Below are positions 25,765-38,200 of a DNA stretch of 64,000 nt, one piece after another. Source of the stretch: Prinia subflava. Lineage: Eukaryota; Chordata; Aves; Passeriformes; Cisticolidae. The stretch's first letter is position 1. The number at the start of each line of letters is the position of its first letter. A program made the translations under genes and the position numbers. The notes under the pieces were generated by a model. It saw nothing but the letters and a program-made list of their open reading frames with translations, made no database searches and had not been told where the DNA came from. The stretch spans positions 15,828,532 through 15,892,531 of the forward strand of contig NC_086256.1 of the NCBI RefSeq assembly GCF_021018805.1. The letters are read 5' to 3'.

Positions 25765-26860
25765 ACGTGCGAGGAGGAGGTGAGCAATGCCGAGGAGTCC
25801 AGCCCGACAGAGGCTGATTTGATCTTCTGTGCCCAGAGCGGTCACTGAGCCGTGCCCCAGCGCGGGGCCGGCCTGCGCATCCCCGGGGCTGTGTGGGGGT
25901 CCTGGGGCTGTGTGGAGGTCCCGGGGTTGTGTGGGGGTGCCGGGGCTGTGTGGGGGTCCCGGGGCCGTGTGGAGGTGCCGGGTCCCGGGGCTGTGCGGGG
26001 GTCCCGGGACTGTGTGGGATGCAGGGTCCCGGGGTTGTGTGGGGGTCCCGGGGCTGTGCGGGGTCCCGGGGCCGTGTGGAGATGCCGGGTCCCGGGGCTG
26101 TGCGGGGGTCCCGGGACTGTGTGGGATGCAGGGTCCCGGGGCTGTGTGGGATGCAGGGTCCCGGGGCCGTGTGGGGGTCCCGGGGCTGTGCGGGGTCCCG
26201 GGGCTGTGCGGGGTCCCGGGGCCGTGTGGAGATGCCGGGTCCCGGGGCTGTGCGGGGTCCCGGGGCCGTGTGGGGGTCCCGGGGCTGTGTGGGATGCAGG
26301 GTCCCGGGGCTGTGCGGGGTCCCGGGGCCGTGTGGGGGTCCCGGGGCTGTGCGGGGTCCCGGGGCCGTGTGGAGGTGCCGGGTCCCGGGGCTGTGCTGGG
26401 TCCCGGGACTGTGTGGGATGCAGGGTCCCGGGGCTGTGCGGGGTCCCGGGGCTGTGTGGGATGCAGGGTCCCGGAGCTGTGCGGGGTCCCGGGGCCGTGT
26501 GGGGGTCCCGGGGCTGTGCGGGGTGCCAGATCTCGGGGCTGTGTGGGGTCCCGGGTCCCGGGCCCGTGTGGAGCCCACCGCTAGGTGTCCTAAGGGCTCC
26601 CGGAGGCGAGGAGCGCTGCTCCCGCAGGGCCGGCCTGGCCGGGAGGGCGGGGAAGCGGGGCTGCAAGCGGCCGCAGCAGAGCGGGCACCCCGCTGCTGTG
26701 CCCGGAGCACACCGCACCCTTCATTTTGCAAATTAACGGAGATAAGGACCCTGCCCGCGCTAATTTCAGGCCGTATTTTAAGGCACGGCCATACACACAG
26801 CGCTCCTGCTGTCAGACCAGGCTGGGGTTAAGCTTTCCGCCACCTCTCAGCACACAGAAC
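25765..26860. promoter_or_regulatory. CpG island containing a minisatellite
   Basis: This is the only long GC-rich, CpG-rich interval in the window. Much of its CpG content comes from the internal minisatellite, but unique flanks at 25765-25880 and 26576-26860 are also CpG-rich, including a NotI-type gcggccgc near 26667 and several ggcgg and ccgcag motifs. CpG islands in vertebrates commonly mark promoters, so a transcription start for an unseen gene or non-coding RNA is possible. No first exon with a convincing donor or start was recognised, so the promoter role is inference. Confidence 0.45.
25881..26575. repeat. G-rich minisatellite, about 34 units of 18-26 bp
   Basis: Read by eye, the array is about 34 tandem units, almost all starting with tcccgg. 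Four unit lengths recur: 18 bp (tcccggggctgtgcgggg), 19 bp (tcccggggctgtgtggggg), 25 bp (tail gggatgcaggg) and 26 bp (tail ggagatgccggg or ggaggtgccggg). Units also carry either ggggct or ggggcc at the middle position. The plus strand is packed with runs of three to five G, so G-quadruplex formation is plausible. The unit lacks stop codons in all plus frames and at least two minus frames, so it produces five overlapping open frames of 251-322 codons. Their translations are low-complexity (PGT/PRDPA on the minus strand, GVPGLCG on the plus) and are best read as artefacts of the repeat. Confidence 0.93.
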
Positions 26861-29585
26861 TGCCTGCCCTGGGGTCAAGCTTGTCCTTTAATTTTTTTAT
26901 TTTTTTTTTAAGGATGTACATTTTTAATAGAAGCAGGTGTCATATTTTTCTTTTACAAAAGGAACATAGGACTCTCTACGTTGATTTCTATGACACTGAA
27001 GACAAATTGAGGGCAGTTTTCATTTTCTGTTGTAGTCTGGAGATGTCCAGGGTTACAAAATGGACAGCCCAAAGGCTCAGAAACATGAAGTTGGCACTAC
27101 CTTCTGCAAATTCCTGCTGCCCATGAGGGGTCCAGAAATCCTCTTTCATAGTGATGTTCCTTAGATTCAACAAACATGTATAGTTTTTTCAAATGTTTAG
27201 ACCAGACGAAGCAAAGGAGGCATTTATCAATATTTTTAAAAATCCATTTAAATTATGGAAATAGAGTCTGAAACACTGCACTTCTTTCCAAGGCCCTTAA
27301 GGAGAGTCCCAGAGAGACAGGTGTAAGCTTGCTTGTTGGAAATATGGGACTGGAACTGGGGAAATGAGCAAGGTGATATAACACAAACACGTGGAGAAAA
27401 AAAAAATAGAAAGAATAGTCACCTGAAGCCAATTGCCATGGACCCTTTTTATGTGCTGGGAAACTTCTGACAATACATAGCTGCCTGAAAAAAAATCAGA
27501 CTTGATAGCAAAAAAGATGCAGCTAGTATTTATGTCTTGCTCTTTAAGCAAAATTTTTTTTAAGAAGTATGTGTTGTTTTGTGATCATGTATATATTACA
27601 GTGAATATGAGACTCACTTGATAAAAACTAGCTGAAAGAATACACCTGTTTAAAAATCCCAGTAAATGAGTTTATATAAGGCCAGGGATTAAGGATATCT
27701 CCAATGTCATTCACCTTTTTTTTTTTGGTTTGCTGCATTATGGCAACCTTGAATAATTCTGCCCTAGCCACGGGCAGTGACATCCACTAGAGAGGGCAAA
27801 AATGAACAACGAACCTTTTTTTTTTCCACATCTAAATTTACCTGATAAGCAGCTCAAAACGTGGTTCTCCTCTGTGGCCACCCTCAGGCTGCTGAGTACT
27901 TGTAGGCAAAATGCCACCCAGCCCTTCACCCAACAAATAGGGAACAAGCAGCAGCAGTAGAAGAATTGAAGCATCCTATTGGAATTTATTTGGGGGGGAT
28001 TATTATTATTGTTGTTGTTTTTATTGAAATTTCTGGTTTTGTTGCTATTAATTTGGTTTTCCAATATCCCAAAATAGACAAAAAATGCAGTTTAAAATCT
28101 GGAACCTTCAATACAGCAGCAGAGCCAAAATTTCCACAAACAGGGCTGAACTGTGGGCTGCTGCAGAGGGTGAGAAGGGGAAAACGGTGGAGTCATTCAT
28201 GATGGGAGGGGTCTGTCAATGGCATTGGCTGTTGTGCTTATCTCCACTGCATGAAAACCTTCTTTAACAAATTAATGTTCCCCTCTGTGGTGCACAGAAA
28301 TGTAAAGCAAGTGGCTCAGAGCTGGCTGCTTGGCCAGCCTGAAACTGGCACAGACCAGGACAAACCCTTCTGGAAAGCAGACAAGGTGGGCTTGGACAGC
28401 AGTTCTGCTTTCTGCTGCTCTGCTGGCTTTCCCAGAGACAGAAAACGTTGGATTTGAAAATGTTGCTGAGGAAAAGGGAGAACCAGGAGGAAGAACCCTA
28501 CGGAGCAACCCTAACCCTCTTGGTTAGAGGGGCTCATGAGGTGTAACAACCCCACAAGGTTCATCATAAATCTCTCAGTGAATTACCATGTTGGTATGGA
28601 TGCATTGACGGCTGATGTCCCTTGAGTTAAGTAACAGAATAAACATGAATTTGTACTCTTAAATCCCCTCCTGCTGTGTTTAATGAATTTTTAGTTCAGG
28701 ATGTACATAAATAATCAGGCAAGTCAAATAACAGGAATTACATTTTACAATAAAAAATAATTAAACCTAAAGTATAGACTTAGTCTCTTTTATACAAAGA
28801 AATGTAAATAATCTCTGCCAAAAAGTGCAGGAGTACACTTACCAAGCTTTAGCAGTCACACAGACTGGTGGATGGGATGCTTATACAAATATTGTCTTTT
28901 ATTATAATGTGGAAAACATAAAGCTGTACCAGGAGTAATGATAATTTCTGAAAGCTGTTGGGAAATAACATAAATTCCTGCATTCAACAATTACTTTTTA
29001 ACATAAATAATAATTTCAATTAAGCTCATTAGTTAAAATTAAAAAATAGTTTATTAGAAAAGCATCATTAAAATATGTGGTGTGGAGCAGAATATTCTTC
29101 TAACCTGGACATGAAGCAATAGTGAAACAGCACTGAATCACATTTATTATTGCTCTTCTGAAAACAGGGAAAATTTTCTGTGGCTGAGACTTGATACTCC
29201 CTAATGCTGGCTTGAGTTTTGCTTTGTGTCAGTTTGTTGTTTTTTTGTGAGCATACTGTTATTTCATATTCTTTTTTCATTCCTCTGTTTAGAAAGAAAA
29301 AAGTGAACAGGCGAAGCACAACCTTTGGTAGACTGATCTGTGACACCCCATAATCTTTTGATACTGCCTTGATTTCTAATTGTGTTTTTCACATTTTTAG
29401 CAAAAGAAATATGAAAAAATCAGAAGTGTAACCTATATTATTATACTTTAATGTGATGTTCTACTTTTCTGTTTGTAGTTCTTGAAGTTTTTGTCTTACT
29501 TCATTAAACATTTAATAAATCACTGCCAGTTTTGTGACAGATTTCAACCATAACACAAACAGCAGGAGGTGTAAACTCAGTTCAG
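26861..29585. other. Unique AT-rich DNA, no gene seen
   Basis: Contains several T-rich tracts and the small ATT/GTT repeat at 27999-28022. The longest frame is 108 codons (minus, 27738-28064), driven by an Asn-rich translation of that simple repeat, and is not a gene. Confidence 0.55.
27999..28022. repeat. (ATT)n(GTT)n trinucleotide repeat
   Basis: About four ATT units run directly into three GTT units, next to a G7 run. Confidence 0.75.
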
Positions 29586-29770
29586 TTCGTATAGGCATAT
29601 AATATCCGTGTCGACATCATCATCCCCTCAAGGCATATTGGCAAAACGGCCAATGGAAGCTAAGCTTTTTCCGACAAAGCTTCGAAAATAAAGTTTTCTT
29701 CTTTTATCTTACTACAAATCAATTGGAGCCCTTACAGCAAAATCCTATAAAATAACTTCAAACACCGCTT
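29586..29770. promoter_or_regulatory. CpG-retaining islet in AT-rich DNA, possible conserved element
   Basis: Six CpGs fall within about 97 bases (29588-29684), in contexts such as tccgtgtcgac, aaacggcc, ttccgac and cttcgaa, plus another at about 29766, although the local sequence is AT-rich. No repeat family or ORF explains it. Retention of isolated CpGs at this density is a hallmark of selectively constrained non-coding DNA, or of a very recent insertion. No cross-species comparison was possible. Confidence 0.35.
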
Positions 29771-31284
29771 CTTAGTCTAAAAATTTGTATTATGGCTAAA
29801 ACTCTTTGAAGTTTTATGACTGAAGTTTGGAGAAAAATGATTTAAGTGCTATCTGCTAGACATCAGAGTGTCAAAATTTCTCTCCGTTTTCTTGACACAT
29901 AAACTGCTACCTACTGTATGTTTTCTAGAGGTTTTTTTTCTTTCTTTTAACCACCTAACCCAGCTCGCTTGATAAAAGTTACTTAACTGCAGTTTATCCC
30001 ATTGAATTAATATCCTTTTAAGCTTTGGCTTAAAATAACTGATTACTTTATTTTTGATTTTCAGCATCTCTGACAACACAGGTGGCAAGGAGGTGGGGAA
30101 AAGAGCTGCTTTGCAAGTGTCATATTGATTTTTGAATAGAAAAGAAATAGGTGAGGTGCCCAAAACAACACATTTGCAAAATGTACAACTGAGTCCTTGC
30201 TTCAGGGCAAATGTTGGAATAAGGTCTATTGCAGTAAGCTGTTTCTCAAAGGGGAGAAAAATTCTTCCTGCAGGAAAAGCTGTAGGGTGGGTGGCTCCTA
30301 GGACACCCAGAAATGCTGGCAGTACATAAGGGTTCATGCTGCTCCTTTTGAAACATGTCAATGAAATGTTTCAGCATTTCACTGAATGCTGCAGCACAAG
30401 TGGGAAATAGTTAAATGGTTAAATACTTTTTGTTGATCCTGAGGTACCTAAAGGCCTGAGGAGGCCAGGAGCAGGATGTATCCTGTCCAGCTGCCATCAG
30501 TCTTTTCTCTCAGGCAGAGTTTGTTCCATTTTAACCCAGGCACAATCAGTGCCCAGTACTGACATGCTGGTCTGCGTACAAACACACCACAAAATGTCAT
30601 TTGGAACAGTTTATTTGGTCAAAATTTCCAGACTGCAAAAACCTGAGGAAGAACTTTGAAACTAGGGGCACAAAAATAAAAAATTGATCTAAAGCATATC
30701 TTTTGTTTGCCTTTTCTGTTTCATTAAAAAAAAATCAGAAAATAATGTCAAAATTCTCCATAGAAGAAAAATGATGTTGCATTGACAGAGTTGCATCAAA
30801 GTGGCATGTGTCCAAATTCAGTAAGATGGTTACCACACAAAAATTAAGCAAGGAGCACGAAATCTTCTGCAGAGAACAACGGCAAGAAAAAGTAAAAAAA
30901 ACCCAATCCAACAACTGTGTCATTCTGCCTACTGCAACCTTGCAAAATTTTATTACCAAACATGAAAAATTTGTTTTGATAGGCAGGCAAAATACAATCA
31001 TTTGAGGGGAAAAGGAGGAAAAGGGAGGGGGTCCATTATTCTTGGGAAAGAATGGGTGAATAGATTTTGTGCCCGAGCTGGTGAATTCATAGTACATCTT
31101 CACATGGCTGGAATAATATAATAAAGTGACTTAAATATAAATACCATTTAAGAACTGCTCCATAGTGAACAGTTAAAATGATGGCATTCAAAAGAACTTC
31201 CTCAACAGAGCCTTCTTTTGCTGCTAATTTGCTGAAGTAGATCTGCTGTCTTTACTTCCCCATTCCTCTTGATGTACCTCTAGG
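29771..31284. other. Unique DNA, no gene accepted
   Basis: It includes a 170-codon open frame on the minus strand (30361-29849). Its translation has no domain or signal peptide I can identify, and a frame of this length is expected about once by chance in the window. I do not annotate it as a gene. It lies next to the CpG islet at 29586-29770. Confidence 0.5.
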
Positions 31285-31535
31285 CACGCTGGGGGCTCAC
31301 CCATCGTGTGCTGGCTCATAACAAGTTAAGAGGAGGGAGCTCGACTGTAGCATACACGAATCTGAAGTGTAGGTCCGAAGGGCTGCAGGAAACCTTCAAC
31401 TGTTTAGAACGGGCGAGCTGGAAAAACATCTTGCCAAGGAGAACATTGCATGAAGTCAGATGGCGTGTTCCCCCAGAGCAGCCATGGAGAGCACTGTGAG
31501 CGGGGGGAGCAGAGCTGCTCGCGGCCAGCGCGATC
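31285..31535. promoter_or_regulatory. Small CpG-rich islet, possible regulatory element
   Basis: Roughly a dozen CpGs occur in 250 bases, rising to ctcgcggccagcgcgatc at 31516-31533, in an otherwise CpG-poor interval. A 63-codon frame (31308-31499, plus) covers it without any family resemblance. It could be a weak promoter, an enhancer or a constrained exon of a non-coding RNA. Confidence 0.35.
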
Positions 31536-34500
31536 CAGAGCAGGCTAAGGACAAAGCCCTCTGGAAGGCCACATCATGCTTGATAGGCTTTTACTGCTAA
31601 GCAATTGCAAATTACTATTAATGCTCCAATAGAACACAGATACACTAGATTTTTCCCTAATGTCATGAGGCATTAGGTCAAAAGACTGGATAATAACAGC
31701 AGTATCAGTCCCACCAGAGAGCTGGGCTGACACAGGCTGCATGGACATGCGGGCACATTCGTGGCACTTCAGGCAGAGCCATGATCTAACTTTCTGTCTC
31801 TCTCATGTCACACAACACGTGGCATTGAGCGGGCTCTGGGAGGCAGTGCTGAAAATGTGCTTTGCCTTTTCATGATCTTTTCACCTGGCCTGTTATGACA
31901 TATAGTAGGTAAAGGAAGCTGCAACATAAGAAAATGGCTGGATAGGTATTAAACCCCCAAACAGTTTAACACACTCTTCCTATACTGATTCTCCACTATA
32001 AACTACCAGGCTGCAATGCAGATGATAAAGCTCCATCTGACAACAAAATCCTGACTTCACACTACCAGTCACATCGATCAACATCTGAACTAATGTCAGA
32101 GTCTTCTCTTACTAATGAGCTGCTGCACTGAGATGCAGCTTTGCTATCAGTCAGATACCTGTAATGAGGTAGAATGAATGGCAAGACCTCTCTTCAGACG
32201 CTTTCTCTCATCTAGCCACAGAGGGGCTTCGTTGTTCACTTATTTTTGGTACAGACAAAGAGTTTCTTCCTGAAGGTCTCTACCAGCATCACACAGTTAC
32301 TCTCACACCTATTTTATATGTTAGCTGCAGCTGTTTGGAAAATTTCTACCAGGAATTAATTTTTTTTCCCCTTCTAATCATTTGCAATCCCAGTGCTTCT
32401 ATACAAGGGCTGTAGTCCCAGTGCTTGCATATAATGATATTTTCATGTACTCTTCAAATTCAAATGGATGTATCTTGCCATGTTCCCAAGCTGGACATGT
32501 TCATGTAGCACTCTGCTTTCCTTAGATTATCTGGCTACAATGCACATTTGTCCAGCTGTTTATGCTTTGATTTCAAGCCAGAGCTATCATGCAGTCATGT
32601 ATCCTATTTACCCATCCATTAATATCACAGGAGGGATGTGCTCCAAATCCATAGCTTTCCATCAATATAACAAAGCCACGGTAATGATTTCTTTATTTTT
32701 CTTTGCCTGTCATGCTACTGCTGAATGGTCTGAACTGAAGTTACTGTCAGACCCAGAGGTTCTGCCCAAATCTGATCTAAGGTAGTTCACTAAGAAGGTA
32801 ATTTAGAGCTGCAGTGATTGAAGAAGCTAAAATTGTAATAGAGGAAAACTCAGTGAACAGTAAGGAAAGTTCCAGCATTTGTTACAATCACTCTCTTTAG
32901 GTACTAAATTAAGAGCAGAGTGATTTTCTGTACTGGGGTTAAGTTTCAGGACAGACAAGTTAGCTATTTGTTACTCCGATGAAAACAGTCATTCCAGAAA
33001 GGCTGGGCTTGGGTCTGTGTTGCAAACTGAGGTTGTGACTTGTATCTTTCTCATCTTCCCAAATACTTCAGTCTGGTTTTATTTTTCTTTGTCTTAAACC
33101 AACATCTTATGTCTCTCAGTGGCAGGTCTCAGCATGCAATTATTTATGCATGTCTCATTCCATGCCACATAAAAAGGGTTATCAAGCTTGTATCTTTAAG
33201 ACTAATGAGCTGTTGGTTAACACTTTTGAGGCAATTAACCAGAGGTATCACTTCTTATCCACTGACAGAGATGTTGTTGCATTCAGATTTCTCCACGGGG
33301 CAAGACACGGGTGTGGAGTTCAGCCCTTGCTTGTTTGCCCTGGCAGACAAGGCTGCAGGGGACAGGCAGTGGGAAGCCAGGAGTGACCCCTCCACCAGGT
33401 ATGATGGTTTATGTGGTCTCTGACATCAGCTGATGACATTTTGGGGCAGACAGGTTAGTGGCACTCAGCAAAAGTGTTTACATTTGTTCTGCTGCACATG
33501 CAGCCCCTCTCAGACCAGTTATCAGAGCATGGCAGCTTTTCACACTGCCAAGCACCTCTCCTGCTGCCTGCAAGGGACCCAGCCAGGACTTCTCAGTGCC
33601 CTGTCAGTGTCTGGATGCTGCATCAGTCCCTCAGGGCCAGTGGAATCTGGCTCAGGCTAAAGCCACGCTTCAGGCTCCTCTGACTGCTGCCAAGGGACCA
33701 ATAAAACAGCCAAGATCAGGGCAGAGCAGATCATGTCAACAATGGTTTTGACCATTATCTTCAACTAAAGATACAGAGGAAAATCTAGTGAGGGTGTGAT
33801 GAAGTCACTCAGGGTGTGTCTGCTGTGAAGGTGCAGAGACTTCTATTTTCATGCTCAAGCGACTACAGGGAAGTAACCTGTGAGGTGGAGAGTTTTCTTC
33901 TGCCTTTAAAACACGTGCCTTCAAAGCATATACTTCTATTTCCTGAACAACTAAGATTGTGCAATCATTTTTTAAATGAAAACACTAATGCTTCATGTAC
34001 ATCTCACTGAAAATATTTTTTCCTGTTTCCAGGATTAGTATTTCATTTGATGTTTATTTTGTATTAATAGAAAGCGAGGGTCTCATTTCTCTTTTCAAGT
34101 ACGTCCTTGTCATTTTTTGTCACAGTGCACGTTGCAGAAACCTTGTGGACCCACTTGACTGTGGGAGGAAAATATCCTGGCTCCCAGGAGCAGCAGTGCC
34201 ACTGTGGCCAGTCCAGCACACAGGTGTGTCCCGCAGGTGCCTGTGCACAGCCTCTGCAGAGGAGCAGTGCCTGGGGCAGCGTGGGGGGAACAGGAGGGAG
34301 CTGGTCCCTGGCTGGACAGAGGGGCTGCCTGCACTCCTCCCTGCTGGAAGTGTCAGGGCCCAGCACCAGCTGGCTGGCAGAACAGGCACGTCTGAATGAG
34401 ACACAGCCACCACAGCATCGCTTCATCTCGGGGACAAGCCTAAGGAGCTCTGGTGTGCAGCCTGGACTAAGCATCCCACCAAGACAGAGGGCAAGTGTAA

Positions 34501-35233
34501 GCCCCTGGCAGCAAACACAGCCTCGCTGCACATGGGAGGGCAGGCCCCTAAGGGGACACAGAGGCAAAGCTGTGGGTCATCCTCCTTGATGCACACCCTG
34601 ATCACAGGCAGAAGTTTGCGCAAGCCTGGGCTGCACTGAGAGAGGGATTCTGCTGTCTGGACTGTGGCTGCCATTTCCTAACAGTACAAAAAAGCACTGG
34701 TGGGAAAGTGTGGCAATTCCAAAGATATTGTAAATAAAATAAATCCATGAGGCTAGAGGGAGGTGATGTTCCACCTGAGATTCATATGCAAACTCTGAAA
34801 TATTAAAAGCACCCTGGTGAAGGCATTGCTAATTAAAAGGATAAAATGTGCACGCATAGAGAACAGATTATTTAAAATATAAATTATTTCCTATTAAGAT
34901 AATAGTTCTAACCAAATGTTGAAAGATCTGGATAGTAGTTTACACTGTAAAATGATCTATTAAATATGTTCCTGTTAACATCAATACAGCTATTGACAAG
35001 CAGATCCAATTTTGCTTTACTTTGAGAGAGCAGACAATAGCAAGTTTTACTAGTGCTATCTTATTTTACAAGCATTAATGAACAATTAACCAACACTAGC
35101 ACTCTTTCCATCTGTAATCCTGTAGTAGGATCACTAATCTCCACCACTAGCAGCTAATGATGAAGGTCTCTTAAGCTTTACTTCTTATCTCAGCCAGTTC
35201 TTAATACTCACATAAGTATGCTTTCTGAGCAGG
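31536..35233. other. Unique DNA with one GC-rich patch, no gene seen
   Basis: The 34140-34640 patch is GC-rich and carries overlapping open frames of up to 167 codons on both strands. The overlap in several registers at once, and the absence of any recognisable domain, point to composition rather than coding. The remainder is AT-rich and featureless. Confidence 0.5.
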
Positions 35234-35251
35234 GCGGCCCCCTATTGCTCT
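35234..35251 (-). promoter_or_regulatory. Possible CTCF-type binding site
   Basis: On the minus strand the segment reads agcaatagggggccgc. The TAGGGGGC core and the C and A two and three places into the upstream part fit the vertebrate CTCF core (CCACTAGGGGGCGC-like), but other positions differ. This is a weak single-motif match that could be chance. Confidence 0.25.
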
Positions 35252-38200
35252 GCGACTTGAATACAAAAGACTGGTGAAATTTTTGAAGGGTTTTCTGTTC
35301 AATAACACTTCTATACTTATGTTTGCCTTCCTACAACAACAAACACAAGTGATCAGCAGAGGACTAGCAAGGTCACTAAGGGCTCTGTGTTTCCATACTT
35401 GTTCTAATACTTATAAGAATGTATTCATGCCCTATTATATATATTCCCTGGCTTCTCAGGCAGAAGCTCTAAACTAAACTAAACTGAAATGAAATAAAAG
35501 GGAAAAACCAGAAGACTAAAACAGTGTTTACTTCAAGAACAAGTCTGCTGTTTGTATCGAACAAAAGGAAGCTGGAAAGTGGCTGCCATTAAAAATACAT
35601 GCAAGATAAACTGAAATTTTTATAGTACACAGTACACATGACATTTTCTAACTTCTCTTTCAGAGTGTTCTTGTGTATACCATACACATGAGATCTGTGT
35701 ACTGGGGTGGCAGGGGAATTCACCATTCTGTTAGGCTTTTCTGGAATAACTAAGCCAAGTAAAGCAGCAACAACTTCCCAGACAGGAACAGAGAGCACAG
35801 TGGGTTCTGTTCCAATCCCCATCAGGAGAAGGTCCTCCATAGTCAGGGCAGTCACCCCAATTGTAAAATTTATGCAATTAAAAATGAGATACACAGTTCT
35901 TCATCTCCTTCATCTTTTGCTTTCAAGAAAGAGGAATGAGCCTAAGTAAGAATAATAAATTTTCTCTAGTCCATTTTATTTATTCCATGCACAATGCTTG
36001 AACGTGTTGACCTCAACCCAAACAGAACTCAGGACAACTCAGGGGTTGTTTCCTGGCCTAAATGAAAGCTTTGATAGAACTACCCCAACTGGGCCCAAAA
36101 TACCCACTACAAATGCTGAGATTGCTGGAGATGAGGAAAAGCAGTTGAGTAACAGCAGACTGGTTCCCATCAGGGAGGTGATCCAGTCTCGTTAAAAGCT
36201 CACCCTGACCCTGCTTGCATTAAGCTGTGTGGCTGATGAATGAGAATCAAGTGGACTCATTGTGCTTGGAACTGGAAGTACATTATCAAATTGCAACAGA
36301 TTACCAGGATCTGAGAACAAACATATCTCCAAGCCATTCCCAGAGATGTTTTAGCAATAACTAACAGCATGAGGTATTGATGAAGAAATGTGCTTTATAA
36401 GCAGCTAAAAATTGAGGATTAATATTTCTAATGCAATCAAAGGCTGCCTTCTTGTGTGCTCTGTTCCAAGGTGTATTCTGCTCTAAGGCATAAAAGAAGC
36501 TCAACTCACCTGGCACCTGTGGCTGAGAGATATCTTGGGAAAAACTCCTACTGAGTGTCACAAACACTAGCTGCCCCCCACGCAGATACAGACTGGGGGT
36601 TTTTTGTGTTTGTACAATGCATATCAAAATTCTGACCTTTTCCTTTACCAGGACTTCTCAGCACAGACAATAAATAGCATTACATAGAGGAAAAAAAACC
36701 CCAGTTCTGTACCTCTGCAGGAATCATGACTAAGCGTAGCTTTTACCACATGGCTTCCTTTTTCTGTGACTGCCCATCATGGCTCAGGTGGCTGTGGCAC
36801 TTGGCAGACATGTAGAAGGAGAGGAGTGCTTGCTTGGGTCAGCCCAGCTCCCTCCAAAGGGATAGCCCTCCAGCTGGGACACAGGGGCAGGCTGGCCAGC
36901 CTTACCTGAAAAGTAAGGTACTAAAGTAGCCTGGGTGCATGTGGTAGGTTTGGGGATGAAGGGAAGAGAGATTCTTGGACTACCTACAGTCTTTATTTAT
37001 TCAAGTAAAATTTTTATTTAAGTCCAGATGAATTTTGTCAAAGTGAAGCCAACCAAGTTGTCAGAAGCAGACCTTATCAGGAGGCCTGAGTGAGATGTGA
37101 GTGAAATGATTGCTTATGGACAAATCACCAACCATTAGTGAGGAAAGAAAAAAGATTTTAATACGTTTCACCCAGCTTTTCCATTTTTAAGCCTTTGCTG
37201 TTTGGCTTCATATCTGATGTATGGAGATTTCCTTGATGTGACAGTCACCCACAGTGTGGGCGGACAGTTCGTTCCCACTCCCCTCTTCAGGCTTCAAATC
37301 TCAGCAATGACTCCAGGTGATGATGGCAGGATCAGAAAATGGGGAAAAGCTAAGTGGATGGAGCTAATTTCAGCTTGACAGTGTCTAGCTACTCCCATTA
37401 CATAGGATACAGTTTAGTGGCTTTATTTGGATCACCTGTATATTTGACTATGAGATTCACCTGTTAACCTGACTGCATAGCAATACTGGAGCCATCTTCA
37501 ACCAAGCTTAGTTGTACTGGTACCAGAGAGAAGCAATTTAAGTCTATTAAGCTGCATTTCTGTACTAAAAGGGCAAATTATTCAAGGCAGAAGTCGGGAG
37601 AAACACAGTTAAACCCATTCTGACACTTGACATAGAACCTAGGTACAGATTTTCCTGCATTGCACAATATACTGTCAGCATATCAGGGAAGATGTTGGGA
37701 GCAGAGGAAGAAGTTGAGCCCTGGAAGATCTCTCTTTCACTAATTCTCTTTTGTAAATACCTGTAAGGAATCTGGGGATACTTTCCTGGAAAATTCATGC
37801 AAATGTCAACAGCTTGCGCGATCATCTGTTAAGAGAAGGATTAACAAGAAGACAAAAATCTGACGCTGTGCAGCATATTCTGGAGAGTGGACAGAGGGTG
37901 GCCTATTTGTCATCACTCTGCACCTCCTGCTCATTTACACAGATGTCTGCCCCAGGGCTGTTGGGGGCGGCTGGAACAGAGGTACAGTGATGGGCTGTTG
38001 CAGTAGCTGAGTATAACCACAACCTGGTCAAATGGATCCTTGGATCAAGCATAAGAAATAACAACTATTCTCTTTCAACTGCTCTCAAAATGCTCATTTA
38101 CTTCCATTTAATTTTTGTGTTTTCCCCACAGGGATGGCATTTTTACTGATACCTGCTGTACAAAGAAAATGTCAGTGTTTAGTGCATTGTTTTCATTTTT

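Noticed and set aside
28504..28520. Telomere-like aaccctaaccct
   Set aside because: Only two units, below what chance or an interstitial telomere array would need to be meaningful.
29849..30361. 170-codon open frame on the minus strand
   Set aside because: Same reasoning: chance length, unrecognisable translation, no supporting signals.
34064..34589. Overlapping 160-167-codon frames on both strands
   Set aside because: A GC-rich patch opens several registers at once, which indicates base composition rather than a gene.
35589..36195. Protein-like frames on both strands
   Set aside because: Translations look less random than most, but no family, no polypyrimidine-backed acceptor and no consistent exon chain could be found.
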